From positions 1 to 10,000 of the forward strand of contig JAIWNK010000049.1 in assembly GCA_020216845.1 (NCBI GenBank): a stretch of 10,000 nt of DNA, in the 5' to 3' direction. A program made the position numbers and the translations under genes. Positions 1 through 5,821 of this stretch are shown piece after piece (positions within the stretch are counted from its first letter, which is position 1; each line of letters starts with the position of its first letter). The notes below the pieces were generated by a model. It did not search any database and was not told the DNA's origin. It saw nothing but the letters and a program-made list of their open reading frames with translations. This DNA comes from Anaerolinea sp. GTDB taxonomy: Bacteria; Chloroflexota; Anaerolineae; Anaerolineales; Anaerolineaceae.

Positions 1-49
1 CCTTTCAGTTTTGCAAACCCTCTTATGTACAATCTTTATACATCCCAAT

Positions 50-78
50 TTGACGTTGACCTGGTTTTACGTTAAGAT
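50..78 (+). promoter_or_regulatory. Sigma-70-type promoter of the M50 protease gene
   Basis: TTGACG (50-55) and TAAGAT (73-78) are separated by 17 bp, the preferred spacing for a housekeeping sigma factor. Transcription would start near 85, leaving a short leader that still contains the Shine-Dalgarno sequence GGAGG at 92-96. A second TTGACC at 56-61 is only 11 bp from the -10 and is a worse candidate for the -35. Bases 1-49 hold nothing I can identify. Confidence 0.7.
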
Positions 79-101
79 TAACCTTGAACCCGGAGGTACC
101 T

Positions 102-1208
102 ATGAAATGGTCTTGGAAAATTGCTCGGATTGCTGGAATTGATGTCTATATCCACACGACTTTCCTGTTGCTTATCGGCTGGATCGGTTTTTCTTATTGG
201 ATTGCGGAACGTAGCCTCAGCGCTGTTTTCAACGGCATTTTGTTCGTGTTGGCACTGTTTGTCTGCGTTGTGTTGCACGAATTTGGCCATGCGCTCACTG
301 CCCGTCGCTATGGCATCACCACCCGCGACATCACCCTGCTCCCGATTGGCGGCGTAGCGCGGCTTGAACGAATGCCCGAAGATCCCCGTCAGGAGCTATG
401 GGTGTCTCTGGCTGGCCCGGCCGTCAACATCGTCATTGCCCTGTTCTTGTTGCCGGTTGTTCTGCTCACCAACAGCCTCGCTCCGCTGAACACGCTGACC
501 GTCAATGGCGGCCCCTTCTTTGAGCGGCTGCTGCTGATCAACCTGACCCTGGCTGCTTTCAATCTTATCCCCGCCTTCCCCATGGATGGAGGGCGTGTGT
601 TGCGTGCTCTGTTGGCAAGCCGCATGGAATATACACGCGCCACCCAAACTGCCGCCAGCATTGGTCAGGGGCTGGCCTTCCTGATCGGCTTCATCGGTCT
701 GTTCACCAATCCTTTCCTGGTATTCGTTGCCCTGTTCGTGTGGATCGGTGCGGCGCAGGAAAACAGCTTGGTGCAGTTCAAATCTGCCCTGGGCGGCATT
801 CCCGTCAGCCGCGCCATGCTGACCGAATTCCACACCCTTTCGCCCTACGATCGGCTCTCAACCGCCGTAGAACGCGTCCTCTCTGGCTGGCAACAAGATT
901 TTCCCGTCGTGCAAGATGGACAAGTCGTCGGCATTCTCACCCGCCAGGGCCTGCTTGCCATGCTTTCAAAAGAAGGCGGCACGGCCAACGTCCTCAGCGC
1001 CATGCAGCGCGATTTCTTCTCGGCCAGTTATAGCGAAATGCTCGATCAAGTCGCCCAGCGAATGCAAGGCTCAACCCTGCACACCGTCCCCGTCTTGCGC
1101 GACGGCCAATTGATTGGCCTGTTGACGATGGACAACCTGGGCGAGTTTATGATGATCCAGGCTGCGCTGCGCGAAGCACGCGCCCGCGGCATCACCCCCA
1201 CACTGTAG
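102..1208 (+). CDS. Site-2 protease (M50 family) with two C-terminal CBS domains
   Basis: This is an intramembrane zinc metalloprotease, 368 residues, of the M50/SpoIVFB-like type. The zinc-binding HEFGH motif (residues 59-63) lies in a hydrophobic segment. The third zinc ligand is supplied by the N-L-I-P-A-F-P-M-D-G-G motif (154-164, Asp162). Hydrophobic segments lie near residues 16-35, 42-65, 97-124, 142-160 and 188-215. Two CBS repeats follow at about 236-290 and 296-350 and are expected to be cytoplasmic. In the family, CBS domains bind adenosine-type ligands and are thought to tune the protease; the ligand and substrate here are unknown. The ATG at 102 is preferred because GGAGG lies 5 nt upstream at 92-96. 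An in-frame TTG at 84 would add six residues but lies at the predicted transcription start. The gene stands alone with its own promoter and terminator, and no sigma or anti-sigma partner is adjacent. Confidence 0.93.
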   Translation: MKWSWKIARIAGIDVYIHTTFLLLIGWIGFSYWIAERSLSAVFNGILFVLALFVCVVLHEFGHALTARRYGITTRDITLLPIGGVARLERMPEDPRQELWVSLAGPAVNIVIALFLLPVVLLTNSLAPLNTLTVNGGPFFERLLLINLTLAAFNLIPAFPMDGGRVLRALLASRMEYTRATQTAASIGQGLAFLIGFIGLFTNPFLVFVALFVWIGAAQENSLVQFKSALGGIPVSRAMLTEFHTLSPYDRLSTAVERVLSGWQQDFPVVQDGQVVGILTRQGLLAMLSKEGGTANVLSAMQRDFFSASYSEMLDQVAQRMQGSTLHTVPVLRDGQLIGLLTMDNLGEFMMIQAALREARARGITPTL

Positions 1209-1223
1209 TACCTGCCTTAAACG

Positions 1224-1259
1224 AAAAAACAGGGCCGCTGCAAAGCGGCCCTGTTTTTT
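1224..1259. terminator. Bidirectional rho-independent terminator
   Basis: A 9-bp GC-rich stem, AGGGCCGCT (1231-1239) and AGCGGCCCT (1244-1252), encloses the loop GCAA. It is extended by a C-G pair and flanked by six A residues (1224-1229) and six T residues (1254-1259). The T tract serves the + strand protease gene ending at 1208. The A tract gives an equal U tract on the - strand for the BMP lipoprotein gene, whose stop lies at 1278. One hairpin therefore insulates two convergent genes. Confidence 0.9.
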
Positions 1260-1277
1260 ATTGCGAAACTGTACGAC

Positions 1278-2321
1278 TTACGGGCGAGTCTTAATCTTAC
1301 CGGCGATGATGTCAGCCTTGACCTGTTCCAGTTCAGCTTTCAGGTCCGCCGAAACCATGCTCTCCAGATTGTGGAAGGGGGCCAAACCCACACCACCATT
1401 GGCCAGGGTACCAACCGTCACACCACCCTTGAACGTGCCTTCCTTAACCTGCTTGACCGCGTCAAGAACCGTCACGTCCATGTTCTTCAGCACCGAGGTC
1501 AGGGTAATGTCAGCATAGTCCGGGCTGGTCAGGAACCAGTCGCTATCCACACCGATGATATAGGCATTGCCGCGTTCCTTCAGCGCCGCTGCCGTGCCAA
1601 GGCCCACAGGACCCGCAACCGGCATGATGATGTCAGCACCTTCGTCCATCAGCGAAACGCCCAGCTCACGGCCCTTGGCCTGATCGTCAAACGAGGAGCT
1701 GAACAAACCCTTGTTGGGATCATTAACGTCCCAGCCAATCACTTCCACCTTGGTGCCGTGCTTCTCATTGTAGTACGCCACACCGCGGGCAAACCCATCC
1801 ATGAAAGCCGTCACCGTCGGGATGGGGAAGCCACCGAAGGTAGCAACCTTGCCGGTCTTGGTCGTGCCAGCAGCCACATAGCCAGCCAGGAAAGCGGCCT
1901 CATCCGTCTGGAAGACCTGCCCCAACACATTGTTGATGGGCGGATCGTAGGAGACATCCACAATCGAGAACTTCACCGAGGGGTTGGCCTCAGCAGCAGC
2001 CTTGGTGGCATCGGTCAGGAAGAAGCCCACCGGGATGATCAGGTCGCACTTCTCTTCGATGAAGGCATTGATGTTCTTCTCATAATCAGCAACTTCCTGC
2101 GACTCGAGATATTTGCCATCCACGCCATACTTTTCGATCGCCAGCTGAACGCCCTTCCAGGCAGTCGCATTGAACGACTTGTCGTCAATACCGCCCGTGT
2201 CCGTCACCTGACAAACCTTGATCTTGGTTGTTGCTGCCGGGGTGCCATTGCCACCGCAAGCAGCCAAAACCATGCTGGCCAACACCAGCACAACCAACAC
2301 AACAGACAACTTCTTCAACAT
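1278..2321 (-). CDS. BMP/PnrA-family substrate-binding lipoprotein
   Basis: A 347-residue extracytoplasmic solute-binding lipoprotein of the basic membrane protein (BMP, PnrA/TmpC-like) family. Known members mostly capture nucleosides for ABC importers. The N-terminus is a lipoprotein signal: Lys3-Lys4, a hydrophobic core and a lipobox L-A-A-C with Cys22 as the lipidated residue. Family signatures are T-G-G-I-D-D-K-S-F-N (42-51), T-D-E-A-A-F-L-A-G-Y (139-148), G-G-F-P-I-P (163-168), G-V-D-S-D (257-261) and T-S-V-L-K-N (275-280). The length is usual for the family. A strong AGGAGG (2331-2336) lies 9 nt before the ATG. No permease or ATPase gene is adjacent, so the protein either pairs with a transporter encoded elsewhere or acts as a sensor; purine nucleoside is the likely ligand class but is not proven by the sequence. 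It is co-oriented with the upstream MFS gene but has its own predicted promoter. Confidence 0.92.
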   Translation of the reverse strand: MLKKLSVVLVVLVLASMVLAACGGNGTPAATTKIKVCQVTDTGGIDDKSFNATAWKGVQLAIEKYGVDGKYLESQEVADYEKNINAFIEEKCDLIIPVGFFLTDATKAAAEANPSVKFSIVDVSYDPPINNVLGQVFQTDEAAFLAGYVAAGTTKTGKVATFGGFPIPTVTAFMDGFARGVAYYNEKHGTKVEVIGWDVNDPNKGLFSSSFDDQAKGRELGVSLMDEGADIIMPVAGPVGLGTAAALKERGNAYIIGVDSDWFLTSPDYADITLTSVLKNMDVTVLDAVKQVKEGTFKGGVTVGTLANGGVGLAPFHNLESMVSADLKAELEQVKADIIAGKIKTRP

Positions 2322-2357
2322 ATCGATTCTCCTCCTGAGAGAATAATAGGGATGATC

Positions 2358-2377
2358 GAAGTGTTACACAACACTTC
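2358..2377. promoter_or_regulatory. Perfect 20-bp palindrome, candidate operator of the BMP gene
   Basis: GAAGTGTT (2358-2365) and AACACTTC (2370-2377) are perfect 8-bp inverted arms around ACAC. On the - strand the element begins about 11 bp after the predicted -10 and precedes the BMP ribosome-binding site by about 21 bp, so it covers the expected start of the transcript. That position suits a repressor-binding site. No T run follows on either strand, so it is unlikely to be a terminator. It could instead be a hairpin in the 5' leader. I do not recognise the cognate regulator. Confidence 0.55.
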
Positions 2378-2387
2378 CCTTATAAAA

Positions 2388-2416
2388 AGTATACAACCAT
2401 TGTTGAACATACGCAA
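2388..2416 (-). promoter_or_regulatory. Predicted promoter of the BMP lipoprotein gene
   Basis: On the - strand TTGCGT (2411-2416) and TATACT (2388-2393) are separated by exactly 17 bp. Transcription would begin near 2381, just ahead of the 20-bp palindrome at 2358-2377. This lets the BMP gene be expressed independently of the trmD-MFS unit upstream. No terminator is visible between the MFS stop and this promoter, so some read-through is also possible. Confidence 0.6.
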
Positions 2417-2433
2417 GGTTGCAAACGTCTTTG

Positions 2434-3720
2434 TCAGGCAAGCCGTTTTTCCTTTACACGCGTCATCACAATCCATGCCAACGCCATGAACAAAGTGGCA
2501 AACACAAACAGCCAACGATATTGATTGCCCATCGTCTGCACCAACAGCCCGCCCAAGGTTGGGCCAAGCACTGCTGCTGACTGCGACGAGAAATAATACA
2601 AGCCGGTATATGCACCAATCCGCCGCTCATCGCCATAATCATACACCATCGGCAAACTGTTGACGTTCACCATTGCCCAGAAGAAACCGGTGATGACCAA
2701 CACACCGATGAAAGTGGCCACATTCTGCACGATGAAAAAGCCCAAGGCAAACAAAATCGTCAGCCCGGTCAGGCCAATCAAAATGGTCTTGCGGCGGCCA
2801 AGCCGCACAGCAATCAACCCGGCCGGCACCGAAAAGGCCAAAAACGAAAACGTGACCGTCGCCGCATAAATAGAGGCCTTGCCCGCTGAAATACCCAAGG
2901 TAAACACCGCAAATGAGGACAGGCCGGTTTCCAAGGCATTGAAGGCCATGAACCACAACAAAATGCCCAACAGCACAAACAGCCCGCTCTTATCCGGATT
3001 TTGAATGACCGTCTTAAGATTCTGGATGACACCCTTCTTCGGGTCACGCTCCGGGTCGGGGCCAGCTGCCTCAATCTGACGCGGCTCGCGCACCACCAAC
3101 AGCACCACCGTCAGCGCCACAACCATGGCAATTGCTCCAGCAATGAACGGGGCATTGCGGCCAAGCGAGTTGAACAAGGCGCCACCGCCCAAATAGGCCA
3201 ACAAACCGCCTACCCCGCCCATCAAATTGATCACCCCGTTTGCCTTGCTGCGTTCGTCAGCAGTGAACAAATCTCCCAGCCAGGAAATGGTCGGTGAGCG
3301 GAACAGGGCCATGCCAAAATTGGTGATTAAGATGAAAACCGCAATTGCCAACACCGACTGCGCCATTGGAATGGCAACAAACCCCAGCACTGCAATTGGC
3401 ATACCCAACAAAATCCAGGGTTTGCGCCGCCCAAAGCGATTCCAGGTGCGGTCACTGCGTTCCCCCACCCAAGGCTGCACAAACAGATTGATAATATTGT
3501 CCCAGGTCATGATGAACATTGCCAGGGCCGGTGCCATGCCAAAACCGACGATATCGGGAATGGCGCGTCCTTCAGCCAACAGCTGAGCGTTGAACTCAGC
3601 ATTGCCAGCCTGCAAAAACAACGGCACAAATTGGTTGAAAATCGGCCAGATCAGGCTAATGCCCAAAAAGCCAAAGCCAACCAGGAAGGTAGATCCCCAT
3701 GGGAAACGACGTTTGCTCAT
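2434..3720 (-). CDS. MFS transporter, SLC45/GPH-like (probable sugar or glycoside carrier)
   Basis: A 428-residue polytopic inner-membrane secondary transporter with about twelve hydrophobic segments. The loop between helices 2 and 3 reads G-E-R-S-D-R-T-W-N-R-F-G-R-R-K-P-W-I (86-103). This is close to the signature of the SLC45/sucrose and GPH cation-symporter groups, whose known substrates are sugars and glycosides. A related L-G-R-R-K (307-311) marks the equivalent loop in the second half. A charged central loop (about 211-245) divides the two six-helix halves. The ATG at 3718-3720 is chosen because AAGGAG (3727-3732 on the - strand) lies 6 nt upstream. The open frame continues further upstream only by running through trmD in another frame. 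The gene starts 31 bp after the trmD stop with no obvious promoter of its own, so co-transcription with trmD is likely. The substrate cannot be read from the sequence; the BMP lipoprotein downstream may or may not be functionally linked. Confidence 0.88.
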   Translation of the reverse strand: MSKRRFPWGSTFLVGFGFLGISLIWPIFNQFVPLFLQAGNAEFNAQLLAEGRAIPDIVGFGMAPALAMFIMTWDNIINLFVQPWVGERSDRTWNRFGRRKPWILLGMPIAVLGFVAIPMAQSVLAIAVFILITNFGMALFRSPTISWLGDLFTADERSKANGVINLMGGVGGLLAYLGGGALFNSLGRNAPFIAGAIAMVVALTVVLLVVREPRQIEAAGPDPERDPKKGVIQNLKTVIQNPDKSGLFVLLGILLWFMAFNALETGLSSFAVFTLGISAGKASIYAATVTFSFLAFSVPAGLIAVRLGRRKTILIGLTGLTILFALGFFIVQNVATFIGVLVITGFFWAMVNVNSLPMVYDYGDERRIGAYTGLYYFSSQSAAVLGPTLGGLLVQTMGNQYRWLFVFATLFMALAWIVMTRVKEKRLA

Positions 3721-3751
3721 TGACTGCTCCTTTTGCAAAAAATTGGGGTAG

Positions 3752-4492
3752 TTACAGATCGGTTTGCTCTGCTGCCAGGCGCTGCAGAAATTGCCGATCT
3801 TTCTCACTGAGTTCCAGTTTCTCCAACAAGTCAGGGCGCCGCTGCCAGGTGCGCAAGAGCGCTTGTTCACGCCGCCAACGGGCAATCTGCGCATGATTGC
3901 CCGAAAGCAACACCTCCGGCACATTCCAGCCGCGGAACGATACCGGTCGAGTGTAATGGGGATATTCCAGTAAACCAGAGGCAAACGAATCATCCTGTGC
4001 CCCATCCGGGTCACCCAACACCCCCGGGATGAGACGGCTGACCGCGTCGAGGACGATGAGCGCCGGCAACTCGCCACCGGTCAACACATAATCGCCCACC
4101 GAAATCTCGTCCGTCACCAAATGCTGTCGAATACGTTCATCAATCCCCTCATAATGCCCGCACAGCAAAGCCAAATGCGGCAGCCGGGAAAATTCCATCG
4201 CCACCGCCTGCGTAAACGTCCGCCCCTGCGGGGTGAGCAGCACCACCGGGCAAACCGGCGGACTGCCAAGCACCGCCTCCACCGCCGTAAAAACCGGCTC
4301 CGCCTTCATCACCATGCCCCCACCGCCGCCATACGGTGCATCGTCCGTCACGTGATGACGGTCGGTCGTCCAACTGCGAATGTCATGCAACCCAACCGCA
4401 ATCAGGCCATTTTGCTGCGCCCGCCCCAACATGCTGGCTTGCAAATAGGGCGCACACACTTCCGGAAAGAGCGTGAAGATATCAAACCGCAT
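3752..4492 (-). CDS. trmD: tRNA (guanine-37-N1)-methyltransferase TrmD
   Basis: TrmD methylates N1 of G37, next to the anticodon, in tRNAs reading CUN, CCN and CGG codons. It uses S-adenosylmethionine and prevents +1 frameshifting. The 246-residue length matches the family. Hallmarks of this SPOUT (trefoil-knot) enzyme are visible: [10 protein letters not shown] (1-10), [10 protein letters not shown] (54-63), G-H-Y-E-G-I-D-E-R (112-120), [13 protein letters not shown] (131-143), R-L-I-P-G-V-L-G with Arg153, and Asp168 in D-D-S-F, corresponding to the catalytic Arg154 and Asp169 of the E. coli enzyme. The C-terminal helical domain is complete. No Shine-Dalgarno lies near the ATG. Instead TATAAT ends 7 nt before it, suggesting a leaderless mRNA. 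In many bacteria trmD sits with rpsP, rimM and rplS; here it leads an operon with an MFS transporter. Confidence 0.97.
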   Translation of the reverse strand: MRFDIFTLFPEVCAPYLQASMLGRAQQNGLIAVGLHDIRSWTTDRHHVTDDAPYGGGGGMVMKAEPVFTAVEAVLGSPPVCPVVLLTPQGRTFTQAVAMEFSRLPHLALLCGHYEGIDERIRQHLVTDEISVGDYVLTGGELPALIVLDAVSRLIPGVLGDPDGAQDDSFASGLLEYPHYTRPVSFRGWNVPEVLLSGNHAQIARWRREQALLRTWQRRPDLLEKLELSEKDRQFLQRLAAEQTDL

Positions 4493-4499
4493 ACGTGTA

Positions 4500-4530
4500 A
4501 TTATACCCGTATTGCTGCTTTCCTTGATAA
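4500..4530 (-). promoter_or_regulatory. trmD promoter, leaderless layout
   Basis: On the - strand a perfect TATAAT (4500-4505) ends exactly 7 nt before the trmD ATG (4490-4492), so RNA should start at or next to the A of the start codon. The -35 is weak: the best match is TTATCA (4525-4530) at a long 19-bp spacing. That hexamer overlaps the -35 of the divergent TPR promoter. Confidence 0.6.
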
Positions 4531-4552
4531 CCTTTCACAAGCATGGTAAGAT
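4524..4552 (+). promoter_or_regulatory. Promoter of the TPR gene pair, leaderless layout
   Basis: TTGATA (4524-4529) and TAAGAT (4547-4552) are separated by 17 bp, and TGG just before the -10 gives an extended -10 (TGn). The -10 ends 7 nt before the ATG at 4560, so the transcript should begin at or beside the start codon. No Shine-Dalgarno is present in the A-rich stretch between them. The -35 overlaps the weak -35 of trmD on the other strand. Confidence 0.7.
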
Positions 4553-4559
4553 AAAAAAT

Positions 4560-5816
4560 ATGTATCTACGCGGTAGCAAATTCGACCTCACCCGGCGGCG
4601 TAAGCGCGCCAACCCCCTGCGCATCTTCATCCTGGTTGTGCTGGTTGGCATTGCCCTATATTTTAACCAGGTTGTTGTGCCGCAAACCCCACCGCTGTTC
4701 GTCCCCACCCCAACCGCCACTCGTTCACCCGAATCGTACATCGCGGATGCCCAGGCACTTGCCTCACAGGGCAAAATCCCTCAGGCAATCAACGCCTATC
4801 AAGAAGCTTTGCGCGTTGATCCCAAGAACATCTCCGCCTACGTTACCCTGGCCCGCCTGCAAATCTACACTGCCCGCTACGCCGAAGCCATCACCAACGC
4901 CGAAAACGCCCTGTTGCTCAACCCCAACAACGCCCAGGCCCTGGCCCTGCGCGGCTGGGCCAAAGCTTTCCTTGGCGACTACCTCGAAGCCGAATCCTCT
5001 CTCAAACAGGCCATTCAACTTGACCCAAGCAACCCAGCCCCCTATGCCTACTATGCCGAAATGCTCATGTTGCAGCAATTGGAAGGCAAAGGCGACCTGA
5101 ACACGTTGGATAAAGCCATCGAATATTCCAAAAAAGCACAAGAACTTGGCCCCAACACCCTCGAAGCACATCGGGCACGCGGCATCGTTCTCGAAAACAC
5201 CAACAACATCGAAGAAGCCGTCAGCGAATACGAGGCTGCCATCAGCATCAATCCCTATATTGCCGATCTGCACCTGGCACTGGGCCGCAGCTACCGTTCG
5301 CTGCCCGAACCAGATTATGCCAAAGCGATTGAGCAATTCAACTATGCTATCCCCCTCGACCCAACCAATCCGCTGCCAAAAACCTACCTCTCCCGCACCT
5401 ACTTCCTGGCTGGTGAATATGCCAAATCCATTCAGTATGGCGAAGAGGCAATCAAAAACGCACCGGATGACCCCTACCTGCATGGCAATCTCGGCATCGT
5501 GCTGCGCCGCAACTTTGAGCTAGAACGTGCCGTCACCGAACTGCGCCTGGCCGTGCGCGGCGGGAAAACCAGCGACGGCGTTGTTGTCAAAGGGTTGCCG
5601 ATTGATTATGGCATTGTTGCCCAATATTACTACAACTACGGTTTGGCATTGGCCAACGTTGGCGAATGTACGGAAGCGATTCAAATTGCCCAGGCATTGC
5701 AAATCAACCTGCCACGTGATGACATCGCTCAATACAACGCCCAAGAAATGCTCAATATCTGCGCCAGTCAGTTGGGTGGAGTTACCCCAACTCCCGGCGG
5801 CACACCTACCCCATAA
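4560..5816 (+). CDS. Membrane-anchored TPR protein, first of two tandem paralogues
   Basis: A 418-residue protein with a very basic cytoplasmic N-terminus (T-R-R-R-K-R, 11-16), one membrane segment (about 21-40) and a Pro/Thr-rich spacer (41-57). An array of about eight or nine tetratricopeptide repeats (about 58-385) is predicted to lie outside the membrane. Clear repeat units begin near 58, 89, 123, 157, 199, 233, 269 and 303, with the usual A-x-x-x-Y/A and D-P endings. A last divergent unit (about 356-385) belongs to a C-terminal module shared with the next gene, which carries Cys370 and Cys401. The tail ends in T-P-T-P-G-G-T-P-T-P. TPR arrays bind proteins; the partner is unknown. The ATG at 4560 is chosen because the promoter places the RNA start there. 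An upstream in-frame GTG at 4473 would overlap trmD and span both promoters. The next gene starts 5 nt after the stop, so the two form an operon. Confidence 0.85.
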   Translation: MYLRGSKFDLTRRRKRANPLRIFILVVLVGIALYFNQVVVPQTPPLFVPTPTATRSPESYIADAQALASQGKIPQAINAYQEALRVDPKNISAYVTLARLQIYTARYAEAITNAENALLLNPNNAQALALRGWAKAFLGDYLEAESSLKQAIQLDPSNPAPYAYYAEMLMLQQLEGKGDLNTLDKAIEYSKKAQELGPNTLEAHRARGIVLENTNNIEEAVSEYEAAISINPYIADLHLALGRSYRSLPEPDYAKAIEQFNYAIPLDPTNPLPKTYLSRTYFLAGEYAKSIQYGEEAIKNAPDDPYLHGNLGIVLRRNFELERAVTELRLAVRGGKTSDGVVVKGLPIDYGIVAQYYYNYGLALANVGECTEAIQIAQALQINLPRDDIAQYNAQEMLNICASQLGGVTPTPGGTPTP

Positions 5817-5821
5817 AACCT

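Noticed and set aside
84..101. TTG start at 84 for the M50 protease
   Set aside because: It has no SD and lies at the predicted transcription start, whereas the ATG at 102 has GGAGG 5 nt upstream.
2358..2377. Palindrome as a terminator of the trmD-MFS unit
   Set aside because: The stem is AT-moderate and no T run follows on the - strand, so intrinsic termination is unlikely.
1371..2489. A 372-codon open frame on the + strand opposite the BMP gene
   Set aside because: The product is His/Arg-rich with no domain, it runs antisense through the BMP gene and its promoter, and the BMP frame is clearly real.
3721..4077. Upstream extension of the MFS reading frame to 4077
   Set aside because: It would overlap most of the second half of trmD in another frame. 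The start at 3720 has a good SD (AAGGAG, 6 nt) and begins a normal MFS N-terminus.
4473..4559. Upstream GTG start at 4473 for the first TPR protein
   Set aside because: It would overlap the trmD start, include both divergent promoters in coding sequence and add a second hydrophobic stretch. GGAAAGAG upstream is a weak SD inside trmD. The ATG at 4560 fits the promoter.
4764..5483. A 239-codon open frame on the - strand opposite the first TPR gene
   Set aside because: Its product is Gly/Val/Phe-rich without domain content, and the + strand frame shows a regular TPR pattern throughout.
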